DNA from: Salvelinus alpinus
Lineage: Eukaryota; Chordata; Actinopteri; Salmoniformes; Salmonidae
DNA length: 64,000 nucleotides
Direction of reading: 5' to 3'
Assembly: GCF_045679555.1 (NCBI RefSeq)
Contig: NC_092090.1
Location: 28,141,702 to 28,205,701 of the forward strand
In this document: piece after piece, positions 1 to 14,110 of the stretch
How positions within the stretch are numbered: the first letter of the stretch is position 1
How the letters are laid out: each line of letters opens with the position of its first letter
The notes under the pieces: generated by a model
The model's database searches: none
What the model was told of the DNA's origin: nothing
What the model saw: the letters and a program-made list of their open reading frames with translations, nothing else
Made by a program: the position numbers and the translations under genes

Positions 1-326
1 TGTCAACTGTGGGACCTTATATAGACAGGTGTGTGCCTTTCCAAATAATGTCCAATCAATTGAATTTACCGCAGGTGGACTCCAATCGAGTTGTAGAAAC
101 ATCTCAAGGATGATCATTGGAAACAGGATGCACCTAAGCTTGATTTCGAGTCTCATAGCAAAGGGTCTGAATACTTATGTAAATAAGGTATGTCACTTTG
201 TAATTATGGGGTATTGTGTGTAAATTGATGAGGAAAAACACAAATTTAATACATTTTAGAATAAGGCTGTAACCTAACAAAATGTGGAAAAAGTCAAGGG
301 GTCTCAGTACTTTCTGAAAGCATTGT
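1..326. mobile_element. Tc1-like transposon relic, right end only
   Basis: Read on the minus strand from 326, the sequence begins with a Tc1 terminal repeat (GCTTTCAGAAAGTACTGAGA, then CCCCTTGAC) and continues with the sub-terminal sequence typical of this salmonid family. It is the same family as the element at 62989-64000. The rest of the element lies outside the left edge. Confidence 0.75.
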
Positions 327-560
327 ATGTACATATCTACCTCAATTACCTTGTAACCCTGCACATCCTGACTCGGTACTGGTACCCCATGTATATAGCC
401 AAGTTATTGTTAGTCATTGTGTATTTATTCCTTGTGTTATTATTTTTCAATTATTTCTCTTTTTCTATCTCTACATTGTTGGAATGGCCCGTAAGTAAGC
501 ATTTCACTGTTAGTCTACACCTGTTGTTTACGAAGCATGTGTCAAATAAAATTTTATTTT
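327..560 (+). mobile_element. 3' tail of a salmonid non-LTR retrotransposon
   Basis: Contains the AAGTAAGCATTTCACTGTTA block, ACACCTGTTGT and a terminal AATAAAATTTTATTTTATTT. This is the same 3' end as the longer copy at 1898-2815, so it is a short 5'-truncated insertion. The sequence from 561 to 1013 is AT-rich and holds nothing else I can name. Confidence 0.7.
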
Positions 561-1013
561 ATTTGTTCTCCAATCTCATGAAACATTTTAGAAAAAGGAT
601 CAGTATGGTTATCCTGGCAAAGGGAGGGTTCTGGAGTATTGAAAACAGGGGATCCAATATTTATTACTTGTTAAACAAAATCTCTTTCTCTGAGCAATTG
701 TATATGTATAAAATAAAAAATTGCATATAATATAGTCCAGTATGTTTATTATTTATTTTATACAATGTTTTTTGCTAATCTTTATCAAGGGTTCTAATAA
801 TTCCGGACCCCACTGTATATTTGATCCCAGAGGATAGATGTGGTCTTTTGTCTGGAACTCTGGGTGCAGTATATATCAGAGCTGGGACTCAAGGTGATTG
901 CTGAGAAAATGCATGGGGGAGTTGATTATGGATTACTGAATCACTTTACTGAGGAACTGCATGGGGAGGAAGTTTTCCCAGTCCATTACGCAAGCACCAC
1001 ATTGTTCTGTTTT

Positions 1014-1235
1014 ACACTCTTATAAAAAAAGGGTTCCAAAAGGGTTCTTCAGCTGTCCCCATAGGTGAACCCTTTTTGGTCCCAGGTAGAACCATTTTGG
1101 GTTCCATGTAGGGGTTTTACATGGAACCCAAAAGGGTTCTACCTGGAACCAAAAGGGTTCTTCAAAGGGTTCTCCTATGGGGACAGCCAAATAACCCTTT
1201 AAGGTTCTAGATAGCACCTTCTTTGCTAAGAGTGT
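1014..1235. mobile_element. Palindromic MITE (foldback DNA element)
   Basis: The ends ACACTCTTA and TAAGAGTGT are inverted copies. The interior is one long imperfect palindrome of GGGTTC / GAACCC blocks (for example TACATGGAACCCAAAAGGGT against its complement near 1096-1115), so the whole 222 bp can fold into a hairpin. No coding capacity; the short open frame across it follows from the repeat. Confidence 0.85.
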
Positions 1236-1897
1236 ATGGTAGAGAGAAGGATGGGCTAAGGTTATGAAATTAAGAACAATGGATTTATCGTATACAATGA
1301 CGGTGGTGGTAGTGTGTTAAGATCTACAGTATTTGTGAGAACTTGTGTTTTTATCTGCCTATGTGCACAGGACATTGGCCAGCTCCGTCACATGGTGCAT
1401 ACATGGAGTGCTAAGGCGCACTGCCACAACATGAAAAGGTACAGTAGAAAGAGCAGAAATATATTAAGCAAATGATTTAACCATTTGTTTGGTCCATGTC
1501 CCCCCCTCCCAAATAAAGTCAATCAAATCAATCAAACCAGAGACCTCCAGGGACCATCCTAATGGGAGTTGATTGAGGGTAGATGAGATGAGTTCTCCTC
1601 AACCTACCCACCCACCGACACGCTCCAGCAGCCCTGCTCTTGTCTGTTGTTTTGACAGGAGAGACAGGGCTGCTATGACTCATTGTTGTCTGTTCAGGGT
1701 GACTACCCTGCAGTTTTAAAGTGCTTGCTTGGCTGGTTGATGGGTGGTTCAACCGCTGTCTCTCCCTCTGTGCTTGGCCTAGCTGTTTTTCTGCTCACTA
1801 CATGCTTTTAGGAGATGTGAAATGAGTTACAAGAATTACTCACCCCCTCCATGGTCTCCTGCTGCCTGTCCTGCTCCATGCCATGTCAGAACTGGAA
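1236..1897. other. Intergenic, no gene seen
   Basis: Contains a short C-rich stretch followed by TCAATCAAATCAATCAAA near 1520. No exon, RNA gene or classified repeat could be supported. Confidence 0.4.
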
Positions 1898-2815
1898 CTG
1901 TCATGACTGCACAGCCAGGCACGACTCCAACACCATCATTCAATTTGCAGATGACACAACAGTGGTAGGCCTGATCACCGACAACAACGAGACAGCCTAT
2001 AAGGAGGAGGTCAAAGACCTGGCCGTGTGGTGCCAGGACAACAACCTCTCCCTCAACGTGATCAAGACAAAGGAGATGATTGTGGACTACAGGAAAAAGA
2101 GGACCGACCACGTCCCCATTCTCATCGACGGGGCTACAGTGGAGCAGGTTGAGAGCTTCAAGTTCCTTGGTGTACACATCACCAACAAACTAACATGGTC
2201 CAAGCACACCAAGACAGTCGTGAAGCGGGCACGACAAAACCTGTCAGGAGACTGAAAATATTTGTCATGGGTCCTCAGATCCTCAAAAGGTTCTACAGCT
2301 GCACCATCGAGAGTACAAGGCACTACAGAGGGTAGTGCGAACGGCTTAGTACATCACTGGGGCCAAGCTTCCTGCCATCCAGCACCTCTATACCCGGCGG
2401 TGTCAGAGGAAGGCCCTAAAAATTGTCAGTTTCTACCCCCAAGCTATAAGACTCCTGAACATCTAGTCAAATGGCTACCCAGACTATTTGCATTGTCCAC
2501 CCCCCCCCTCTCCACACCACTGCCACTCTCTGTTGTCATCTATTTATAGTCACTTTAATAACTCTACCTACATGTACATACTACCTCAAACTAACCGGTG
2601 CCCCCGCACATTGACCCTGTACCGGCACCCCCCTGTATATATTGAATTTTTTTACTGCTGCTCTTTAATTACTTGTTACTTTTATCACTTATTCTTGTCT
2701 GTATTTTTTGAAACTGCACTGTTGGTTAGGGGCTCGTAAGTAAGTATTTCACTGTAAGGTCTACACCTGTTGTAGTCGGCGCATGTGACTAATACAATTT
2801 GATTTGATTTGATTT
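1898..2815 (+). mobile_element. 5'-truncated LINE with reverse-transcriptase fragment
   Basis: An open stretch to 2255 encodes the end of a reverse transcriptase: FADDTTVVGLITD (catalytic Asp-Asp), DLAVWCQDNNLSLNV, then VESFKFLGVHIT. Past 2255 the frame breaks but homologous sequence continues to a 3' tail with AAGTAAGTATTTCACTGTAA and terminal GATTT repeats. Same family as the minus-strand copy at 32398-33591. The clade (CR1/L2/Rex1 group) is tentative. Dead copy. Confidence 0.85.
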
Positions 2816-3404
2816 GTCTAATAACGGAAAACCTCAAACTATTAGGCTACACCTTTCAAACCAAGACGTTTTTTCGCCAAATTTAGCATCCCACCAAACT
2901 TTTGCCGACTTTTATTTATATATGAAAATATATTTTCGGCGACAAAGCCTCTACCTTTATTTCCGCCAAACAACCTAGTCAAGATTGCGCTAAAGTTCTG
3001 CCTAGTTCTGCCTACGGCTTAGTATGTAATGTTGCCGTAATGCTGATGTGGCATTGGCACGCACTACGCTCTTAAACTCTTGAGAGTTGCTAGGCAGCGC
3101 CCGTTACTACTATCCACCTGGCTGTTCTAAACTTTGCGAGACATGTCACTTCACCCATCTCTTCGCATAGCCCACCACAGCCATGAATACACGTCACTGG
3201 TTAGGCTGCAATTACACTGTGGAAATGTTAGCTAAATTAAGGTGAGTGCTCTCATGATCATCTTGTCTAGTTGGCTCATTTAAAAGCACTGACCAGAACA
3301 TTTTGCCAGCATGTTATGTAGTTGGTTAAATTAGGGTTCAAAATAAATAGCTTAACAAGTGGATTAGCCTAATTTGCTTTTCACTCAATGTGATTTTGTT
3401 TCAG
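2816..3404. other. Intergenic, no gene seen
   Basis: No exon signature, RNA gene or recognised repeat boundaries. It may contain older repeat material. Confidence 0.3.
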
Positions 3405-3687
3405 CAGTGGTATTCAAACTTTTTCAGCCGGGACCCCATTTTTGCGGCCAGAATTTCTGGGGACCCCATTGTTTTCCCATGGATTTCTTGTGACCCGACC
3501 CCACCCTAAATCTAATTACATTCGTCTCATCAAAATAAAAAAAGAAACCAATAAATACATTTACTCAATAAAATTCTATCTTTCAAATTATCTTTCTCAA
3601 AAACGTTTGTATATTGTTCCATACAATAATCCCTCCCACTGCAGTTCTCTTGCGCTAGGGTCACGACCCTGACTTTGAATACCACTG
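3405..3687. mobile_element. Non-autonomous DNA transposon (hAT-like)
   Basis: Terminal inverted repeats CAGTGGTATTCAAA at the left and TTTGAATACCACTG at the right bound 283 bp with no coding capacity. The CAG start and CCACTG end suggest hAT, but I found no clear 8-bp target duplication. Confidence 0.65.
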
Positions 3688-3699
3688 CCCTAAAGTATG

Positions 3700-3950
3700 T
3701 CTGTAAATGTATTTAGCCTTTATTTAACTAGGCATGTCAGTTAAGAACACATTTTTATTTACAGTGACGGCCTACCCCAGCCAAACCCTAACCCGGACGA
3801 CGCTGGGCCAATTGTGTGCCACCCTATGGGACTCCCAATCATGGCCGGGTGGTTATACAGCCTGGAATCGACCAGGGTCTGTAAAGACGCCTCAAGCACT
3901 GCGATGCAGTGCCTTAGACCGCTGTGCCACTCGGGAGCGCAGCGGTGTAA
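3700..3950 (-). mobile_element. tRNA-derived SINE (tRNA-Leu-like)
   Basis: On the minus strand the head reads GGCACAGCGGTCTAAGGCAC (A box) and a B-box-like GTCGATTCCAGGCTGTA, followed by the conserved body (GGCCCAGCGTCGTCCGGGTT) and a tail ending TTAAATAAAGG. This is the abundant salmonid SINE, not a functional tRNA. Confidence 0.85.
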
Positions 3951-6900
3951 CTGCATTGTAATATAAAAGCAGTAAATGACTGTTAATATAACGCTTCTAG
4001 GATAATTACAATGCAGTTACACAGGCATAATAGCATTTTTAAGAAAAAGTTGTGCCAATACATATACGCATGTGCTTTATAATTCTATATTTACACAAGG
4101 AGGCTAGACTTCCCTTTTCAAGGAGTTATACAACAAAGTCCATTCTAGGTATTGTAACTTTGTATAATGAATCAAATGTCTACAAGCACTCATCCCTATG
4201 GGAACTGTTAATGACACATGGCCCCTCATTCCTCGTATGCACATTGCTGCTCTCTCTGGCTTTTCACATATTGAACACATCTGGAGAGCAGAGCGCTGCC
4301 AAGGCCAAACGGAATGAACAACAATTAGTCTTCTACTCATTGATGTCATTGTTTGAAGCCAGAGACAAAAAACAAAACCCCCTCAACCAAAAAGGTTTAA
4401 AAAAGGACAAAAGAGAAAATAAAGCAGATTTAGGTCCTTTGCTTTATTGATACAATCATTTATCATGTAGATAGGTGCTCAGGAATGTTTCCTTCTTTCA
4501 AGCAATTTTGTCATGTCCAATGTTCTTACTATGATTCTCTCGATAGCAAAGGGTTGACATTGATGATTGTGCAAATGTGCACTGTAGCCTCATCCACAGA
4601 CAGACAGGTCTGCACGGCAAAACATTCCCCCTTTGTACTACCGCCCGCATGCATGTATTCCCAGAGTGTCCCAAGGACTAAACCTGTGGCTATAAATGAT
4701 ATTCCCAACAAATGCTTTACGATGTGTGATGCTTAGCGTTTAGGGGACACTATTAATGGTCTGGCCCTCTTTTGCATCAGTAAACTGATTTAAGCCATAG
4801 CAGGTGCCCCAGAGCACAGAGAGCACAGCAGAGTCACTGCACAAAGAGCGCTGCTGTCTCTGTCTGGGCTTTGTAGACAGGATATCCACAGATGTGGAGC
4901 CAGACCAGATGGCATGTACATCTGAGACAGAGCAGACCGCGGAGACACTGGAGACAGAGGAATAAAGAGACACAGAGATGGATGAGGGGACAAGGAGACA
5001 GAGAGAGTAGTGGGGGAAAGAGAGGGCCAGAGCTCAGGCCCAGACACATATGTGAGCGGAGCGCGCCGAGTCGGCAGCCATGTGAGGGTGACATTTAACT
5101 AGCCCCCGATTCTCTCGCTCCCCATTGACTCATTCTGCATAGCCTACAACATTCCTGCAGGCTATTGGGGACAATGGCTGCCTTCTCCTTTAGCCGGCAT
5201 CAAAAGAACAGATGAATGCAGCCACACGATCGAGGGGCCCTCAGAAGTATAAAATAAAAATGTAATATCTGAATTATGTCCCTGTGGTGTGCTCCAGCCC
5301 TGGACGCTATTCTCTAGTCTATACAGTACAAGCTGGCCTTGTCTTACCCCACCAAACAGACCCCTAATCATTTCAGTGGCATAATTTGTCTACAGAGAAT
5401 GCAAGATATGAGAAAAATAACATATTAATCAAATCAAAAACATTTTTTTTCTTTGTACTGCAAGTGATGTCTTTTAGATCTGAACCTGAGAACCCCTTGC
5501 AGTTGCACAACAATAGCACAAAGGGAATATCAGATGAAAGCATTAGCGATGTAAATAACTATTCTGCTGGTGAGAGTGAGAGAGCGAGAGAGTTGTCCAA
5601 TTAAAGGTCCAACACAGCCTGTGAGAGACAGCCAGACAGAGCCCATTGCCAAATAATAACCATCAGGTGAGGGACAGACAGCTCTAATCTGTCTGTAAGT
5701 AAATGGATATACTTGGCAGGACAGGCACACACACGCACACAAACGAACAGGCGGGCATTCGGACAGTACATCCCAAATAGAGCTGTATGACTCAGAAGGG
5801 AGAGGTGTACACAGCTGGCATTGGCAGATCTGAAGATTGTGATGACAAGGCCGACAGACACAGAGAGACAGAGACCCCTGGGCTGGTCCGGGACTCTATA
5901 TGATGGGTAGGACGACTTGTGTCCTCTCTTATATTTACCTAAGCTCTGCAAGTCATTTTGGGTGACAGTGTTGGGCTAAATAAAGATATAATATCAAGAT
6001 GATACCATGAAGACATGAGACAGAAGGGCAGACAGCCAGGATGAGATAAAGATCTGGAGCTGAGAGGAAAGACTCCAGTACTCTCCACTCTGTTTGGGGA
6101 ACTCTTAATGTGACTTCCTATCTCGGTGTCCACTTTAAACAGAGTTCTGTTGAAAGGAAGATCCATTAAACATGGACTTTCATTCCAATTTGTCTTCAAA
6201 AGATGGTAAAGGAGCTCATTATGTGGGCTCTGCTCTTCCTTGACTATTAGATTGGCTAAGAAAGAGAAGTTAGTAATGCCTTCTTATCTCACAACCTTAT
6301 GAGCACAGGATTAAAAGATCAAAGGCCGGACTTGGTTTAATATTATAGAAAACGTAAGCCCTTTATATACGCTCTTTAGACCAATGCTTTTTTATCTACT
6401 TTCAATACTTGGATCAAAATAACCAAAACTTCCTTTTAATTTCCATCGAATGTCCAATATGAAATTTATGCCCATACCTCTCTCATATATCCAAAGCGAG
6501 GAGCGAGGCAAGGCAGCAAGTGACTACTGATGTATTTCAAGAAGGAACCTTAAAGACCTTTAAGTCGGTTCACTGTTAATTTCACGCACTTCGAGGCACA
6601 TTTTAGGAAACATTGAACATAGAAACATGAGTTTAAAGGGAAACTGGGTTGAAAGTGAAGCTGAACCATGCTATGCCATAGTTGGACTAGTCACTTGCGG
6701 TAGTCTATCCAAATTGTGAGTTAATGAAAAGATCCAGTAAGCACTCAATTACACACTTGAAGGGGGACTGATACAAACACAATGACTTTCAAAGTGCTGG
6801 GAGACGGGAACTTTTTGTTCTCAGGGGCTGCGGGCCACGCTAACTAGGATGGATGTGCGTTCCTGGCACTCACTTCACAGAGCAAATCCAGCTTTGCAGT

Positions 6901-7997
6901 CTGTCTGACGGCCTCATGCTCATTATTCCACCAGGGGAATATGCTCCAGCTCCACAACAACAAAAAGGGGACACTGACTTTTGTGGCAGACAGTGTGTCT
7001 CTGTCTCTCACTGAGGCCAACTAGGGTTGACTACAGAGAGTTTTCAAACCAACGACACTACAGTGTAGTCTGCCCCTCAGCCTCAAACTTAATTTACAGG
7101 AAGAAGACCTAGCTGGAACCGACGGCAAACAGCATTGCCATCTAAACAATGTGTTGCTACAACTTTGATGTAGACATCTTTTAATCTGTTACAACGGCCG
7201 CTTGCCAAGTCTTCAACATCCTCTGAAAATGGCCTGTTTGATGACTTCTGTAGAGCCTCGCTGGTGACATCAACAAGCCCTCGTCCTTCAAAAGCCAGCA
7301 GCACAGACACTATGAGACACAGGGCCCAGTGAAATAAATAAACCAACCCTGGGAGGTTGTTGGATGCTGGTCAATCCTAGGTTTATGTAACTAACTTTGA
7401 AAGTTAAAAGGATATCCTGCTTGTTAACACAACAGGCACTTTCTGCCATACAGTAGCAGGCGTGAAAGGCTCCCTGAAGATGGCCAGTATTCAAGTAGGC
7501 AGGCTATTGAAATCAATGCCCAGAGGAGCTGTTCAGTTTGAACAACCGAGACAACTACTATAACAGGCTACTACGTCTATAATGAAACCTACTTCAGAGA
7601 TAATACTTGAGTTTTGTTCGTATTATTTTTCTATGAAACCTAGTGTTAGTCTGAGTCTCTTGAATTGAGGTAAACTGTTCATAGACTAGCATCAGCACCA
7701 TCAGCTACTAGCATCAGCACCATCAGCTACTAGCATCAGCAGAAGCCCTGTTGTCAGCTGTAGGGGATGCTGGTGCCACTCACTAGTGGCACTCACATAT
7801 GACCCTCAGAATCATTTAGTGCTGATGTGACAGCTGTGCTGTTCTTAAAGTGAGCCATGCTGAGGCATGCAGGGCTGGATGTCATTCTGATTCCCTTTGC
7901 CATTTCCCCACAAAATGGCACATTTGAGCTGTAGGCTACAGTATGTACGATACTATAAGCAACTGATTGGAAGGGCCTGAGAAAAGCTGTGTGTTAG
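3951..7997. other. Intergenic, no gene seen
   Basis: About 4 kb with no convincing exon or RNA gene. It includes a small tandem repeat at 7685-7742 (22-bp unit beginning ACTAGCATCAGC, about 2.7 copies). Open frames here are short and lack family motifs. Unique-looking sequence near 4750-6200 could be regulatory, but nothing in it proves that. Confidence 0.35.
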
Positions 7998-8273
7998 CAG
8001 ATGTAGGATCTTCATTTTATCACTATTTTGTTGCTGAGAATTTTCCTGCACAGCAGGAAATGCATACTTGTCGTGTATTTGAGTTTTAAAAAGGCTTCTA
8101 GAGTTTGTCATTTCCACTTTGACATTTCAGACTTAATGTGCCCTAATCAAAAATGTATCAACCCCTACAAAAATGTCCATGAACTATAATCCACACAATA
8201 ATTCATATTTCCTGTTGCTGCAGGGTAATTCTCCTGCTGTAGCAAACTGGCTCAAATTAAGATCCTACATCTG
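7998..8273. mobile_element. Non-autonomous DNA transposon / MITE
   Basis: Ends CAGATGTAGGATCTTCATTT and AATTAAGATCCTACATCTG form inverted repeats around 276 bp of non-coding sequence. The 8-bp flanks TGTGTTAG and TATGTTGA may be a decayed target duplication, which would fit hAT. Confidence 0.75.
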
Positions 8274-9935
8274 TATGTTGAAGACGGGGCTTGAATGAAA
8301 AGCTCTCAGGGGCATCCTCAGCTATGACGTTGTCAACGGCAACAACACACAGTGCAATACCCTGAAGAATGGATGACCTGACTGGTTATGCAGGATTTTC
8401 CTTTGACGGTTTTGACGCTGGGCCACTGCACATCATTAATGGTTGAAAGGCTAGTGATTTGCACTTCACAGAGAGAGGGGGTTATGTGCAGACAGTACAG
8501 TCTCAGGCCCTTCACACACAGACATCCCAGGCCTCCAGGTCCTTGTGGCGTGTTGTGGTGTGTAGGGGGTCAGGCTCGTCTCTCTTTCTCCTTAGATAAT
8601 GTCAACTCTGGCCCATCGAGATAAGAGGCACATGCTCTTAATTACCCAGGCTTTCAATCCCTCTCTCCAGCCTCCCTCCCTCTCACATCTGGCTTCAGCT
8701 CTCTGAGGATGGACAGGCCAATAAAAGCATGGGGGCACAAAGTAATGGGATAGGGGGCGTTGGCAGAGAGAGAGGGGGAGAGAAGCATGGTGGCAGTACA
8801 CCTTGATTATATCAAAGCAGACATTCTCCAATGTTATTCCAGAAGCAGTATAAAAAGATCAATCAATACATTCTTACCATCTTCCTCAATACCCAATTTA
8901 CAGTAACTCCTTTTCCATTAATCCCTTTTTCCTTCATGTGTGAGATAAGACTCATGTTTGATCTGGCAGCGATCCTTAGACCAAAAAACCCTGTGAGATG
9001 GACAGACCTACCAATACAAGCTGTGAATTCTGTGGGCTCCCTGTGTTGAGGCCTGCTCTGTTTGCCTTGGTGTAAGTATTGAGTAGGTCTTGGTGTAAGT
9101 GAGTATTGGTGTGAGTGAGTTGGAGGAGCACAGAACAGGAGATAGTCGGGGCTGTGGATCATTACAGCTCGTTAGTGTCCCTGCTGCCTGCCCAGAGGCC
9201 TGGCGTGGGGCCTCTGTTCTGCTCAGAGAACCTCTGCTGAGATGGAGGGAGTGCGGAGAGGAAGGATGAGGGGAGGGATGGGGGGATGACGGGGGGAAGG
9301 GAAGGGTTCCACGCCACTTACAGCAGCAGCCCCAGAGACATATCCAACAGATTTGCAGCTCAGCTCTCATTTCATCTATGTCATCCCCACAGCCACTAGG
9401 CAGTTTAGCAGGGAAATGGCTGCTAAAATATACATCTGTCTTCATGTCAGCACATACCAAGCTCTCCTCAAATCCAATGCGTGCATACACCCGCAGGTTT
9501 TGAACGATCAATTCAAAATGTAAAACATCAGTTGGTGGTGATGAGGCGTTTGATGTGAGCTCTATAACGAGCTCTGTAGTTCATGCTGCCTGGTGGAGAG
9601 GTGGATGGACAGAGGGATTGTTTACTCTCAGAGAATGAAAACAGATGAAAATTGTCTGATGAGACGATTATGTTTGAACAACTACCACAAAAGGACTTCA
9701 ACAAAATGTGCCGTTCAGCAACTTCAGCACACTACTTTTTTCCTCATACTATAAAGAATTTCCACTGGAATCAGAGAAGAAATATGACACGCATGCATGC
9801 ATACAGTATCTACTGTTGGCATGGTCGCGTTCAAAAGATAAGTTTGCCATCAGTCTAGAACCTTACATGAGTTAAAAACTTGGAAAAACTCCACAGGTAA
9901 CTGCAGGTAACTGCAATGTTATGTAAAGTTTAAAA
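8274..9935. other. Intergenic, no gene seen
   Basis: No coding or RNA feature supported. A purine-rich stretch (GGGGAGGGATGGGGGGATGA) lies near 9270. Confidence 0.3.
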
Positions 9936-10386
9936 AAAAACTTTTTACCCCTTTTTCTCCCCAATTTCGTGATATTCAATTGGTAGTTCTTGTCCCATCG
10001 CTGCAAGTCCTGTGTGGACTCGGGAGAGGCGAAGGTCGAGAGCCATGCGCCCTTTGTAACATGACCCTGCCAAGTAGCACTGCTTCATGACACACTGCTT
10101 GCTTAACCCGGAAGCCAATGTATCGGAGGGAACACTGTACAGCTGGCAACCGAAGTCAGCGTGCATGCGCCCGGCCGCCACAAGGAGTCGCTAGAGCGCA
10201 ATGGGACAAGTGCAACCCAGCCGGCCAAACCCTCCCTTAACCCGGATGATGCTGGGCCAATTATGCGCCGCCACCTCAAGGGTCTCCCGGTCGCAGCCGG
10301 CTGCAACACAGCCCGGGACTGAACCCAGATCTTTAGTGACGCCTCTAGCACCGCGATGCAGTGCCTTAGACCGCTGGGGAGGCAAC
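9936..10386 (-). mobile_element. Long form of the tRNA-derived SINE
   Basis: The minus-strand head at about 10385 has CAGCGGTCTAAGGCACTGC (A box). The body shares GGCCCAGCATCATCCGGGTT with the short SINE and extends about 200 bp further, to an A-rich / T-rich tail near 9936. The SINE piece at 49505-49818 has the same architecture. Confidence 0.82.
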
Positions 10387-11362
10387 TGCAGGTATTGTTA
10401 AGCTAAGCAGAAGCATCTAAAAATGCACATAGTTTATAGCTTTGAACCATGTTCTTATCCTTAAATCTTTAACAGTGTGCACTCTTCTGCCTCCTGATTT
10501 GGAGTCATGAACCCTCATTGAATAGTAGGGGGCTACATGGGGCAGAGTGACTCTAGCTAGCAGTGTCATGTGCATGGTAGCGTGTGCACAATGGGGCCAA
10601 CTGATGGGATTAGCATGTGAGAGCCCCATTCCCCCAAATGCACACATTCAACAAGCAGCCCCCTGCCGCTATGCTGTTTTACACAGCACGACCCCTGACC
10701 TCTGGCAACTTAGCCCTTAAAACTGCCATTTTACACCGAGAGACGGTCGGTAGGGTACACATCTAGCCCCCCGTGTACCAGTGGATGCTCCTCAGAGGAG
10801 GAAGTGGAGGAAGTGGAGGAAGTGGAGGACCACCTCTTCAATGAATTTCATAAAAATGTAAATAGTGAAACAGTTAAAAAGCTATCATTTTTAGATAAAA
10901 CTATACAAAATATATTAATGTCACCAAATAATTGATTAAAACACATTGTTTTGCAATAAAGGTCTACAGTAGCCTCAGCAGCACTCTGTAGGTTAGCACC
11001 ATGGTGTAGCCAGAGGACAGCTAGCATCTGTCCTCCTCTGGGTACATTGACTTCAATACAAAACCTGGGAGGCTCTTGGTTCTTACCCCGTTCCAGAGAC
11101 TTACACAGTAATTATGACAATTTCCAGAGGACGTCCTCCAACCTATCAGATCTCTTGCAACATGAACTGACATGTTGTCCACCCAATCAAAGGATCAGAT
11201 AATTAATATAGTCCTGAAAGCATAAGCTACAGCTTGCTAGCACTGCAGTGCATAAAATGTGGTGAGTAGTTGACTCAAAGAGAAAGACAATAGTTGAACA
11301 GTTTTGAACAAATTAATTTCTTCCAAAATTAAGGAGAAGCAAGAGAGAGAGCGAGAGAGACA
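10387..11362. other. Intergenic; possible unclassified repeat
   Basis: Holds a short GGAGGAAGT tandem stretch near 10797-10827, followed by AT-rich sequence. From about 10790 the sequence resembles dispersed salmonid repeat material, but I could not define ends. No gene seen. Confidence 0.3.
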
Positions 11363-12820
<1,458 letters not shown>

Positions 12821-12869
12821 TATATATTTGGTTGTATTTTTGTAACTTTCACTTTCACTTAGCTTCAGA

Positions 12870-12900
12870 ACAGATTCTTATTCACAATGACGGCCTAGCA
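12870..12900 (-). mobile_element. SINE 3' tail scrap
   Basis: CAGATTCTTATTCACAATGACGGCCTAG (28 bp) is the 3' tail part of the tRNA-derived SINE in minus orientation, without a head. Confidence 0.5.
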
Positions 12901-13414
12901 GTCATGATATGAAGGTTTGGCTTGGAAAGTTTTTCGCCTGGTCACAGACAGCTGATTTGTCCACAAGTGAAGGGAAAAGATAAGAGGAGCAGAGCGCGTA
13001 GATACAGTAGTTGTGAAAAGGAATTATATATACAAGGAGCAAAGTGATCATGCTGTTTTTATATGGCTGCTATGAAAGTATTCATTCTGCCAATTCTGTT
13101 GAAAAATGTTTCTTAACCTTTGTGTTGTCTTAAGGGTCAAACTATGTTTAACAGCAGAGAAAACCCCCTAAATTATATTTTTTCAACTTGAAATTTGATG
13201 ACTTTTCCTAGAGTGACCCCAAAATTTGAAAAAGTGAAACATCGCCTTTGTTCATATTTCCATGAAGGCTGTACACAACCAGGGTACAAAGACTGTCTTA
13301 GGTTCATTTTTGACCCAGCAGTTATAAAATCATGTACACACCACAAAAATCACAAAGACACACACACACGACACAATGAGAAATTTAGATTATGTGTGCT
13401 ACTGATTGTACTCA

Positions 13415-13983
13415 TGTAACGGCTCTCGTTTGTGGAATGACCGGACCAAGGTGCAGCGTGGTAGGCGTACATCGTTCCTTTTATTGATGACACCAAAAGC
13501 AAAATAACTCTGGACTGGGAACCCTCGCTGAAGGTTCTGGACTGGGAACCCTCGCTGAAGGCTCTGTACTGCCGACCGTCGCTGGAGGCTCCGGACTGCC
13601 GACCGTCGTTGGAGGCTCCGGACTGCGGACCGTCGCTGGAGGCTCCGGACTGGGGACCGTCGCTGGAGGCTCCGGACTGGGGACCGTCGCTGGAGGCTCC
13701 GGACTGGGGACCGTCGCTGCAGGCTCCTGACTGGAGACCGTCGCTGCAATCTCCGTGCCATGGATCATCACTACAGGCTCCGGGCCATGGATCATCAGTG
13801 GAGGCTTCGTGCCATGGATTATCACTATAGGCTCCGGGCCATGGATTATCACTGGAGGCTTCGTGCCATGGATCATCACTACAGGCTCCGGGCCATGGAT
13901 CATCCCTGGAGGCTTCGTGCCATGGATCATCACTGGAGGCTTCGTACGTGGAGCCGGCACAGATCTCACCGGACTGAGGAGAC
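13415..13983 (-). mobile_element. LTR-like fragment containing a minisatellite
   Basis: Begins TGTAACGGCTCTCGTTTGTG. On the minus strand this is the terminal part of an LTR-type repeat, with AATAAAAGG and CCACGCTGCACCTTGGTCC just before the TTACA end, as in other salmonid LTRs. Upstream on that strand is the 27-bp tandem array. I see no matching other end, so the element is partial. Confidence 0.55.
13510..13960. repeat. 27-bp minisatellite, about 16-17 units
   Basis: Two diverged unit types share a 27-bp period: an early type with GGACCGTCGCTGGAGGCTCC and a later type with GCCATGGATCATCACT. Because 27 is a multiple of three, several frames stay open on both strands, producing repetitive open frames of 73-221 codons that are not genes. 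Confidence 0.85.
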
Positions 13984-14110
13984 GTGTTGGTCTTTACCCA
14001 GGTGTTGTCTGGCAAACGTCAGTCGTGTATTGATATTATTTTTTGAGAGCAGAGGCTTCTTCCATCCTGACCTCCCATCTAGGCCAAGTTTGTGCAGTCT
14101 CTTTCTGACA
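13984..14110. repeat. 127-bp perfect copy of Tc1 interior (12135-12261)
   Basis: From GTGTTGGTCTTTACCCAGG to GCAGTCTCTTTCTGACA this stretch is identical, base for base by eye, to 12135-12261 inside the Tc1 element 1849 bp away, in the same orientation. It carries no terminal repeat, so it did not arrive by transposition. Confidence 0.9.

Noticed and set aside
284-730. A 148-codon plus-strand frame
   Set aside because: It runs across a LINE 3' tail and AT-rich DNA and has no protein-like composition.
13350-14015. A 221-codon open frame on the minus strand (and overlapping frames on both strands)
   Set aside because: It is translated 27-bp minisatellite. Several frames are open on both strands for the same reason, and the text is a low-complexity repeat with no domain.
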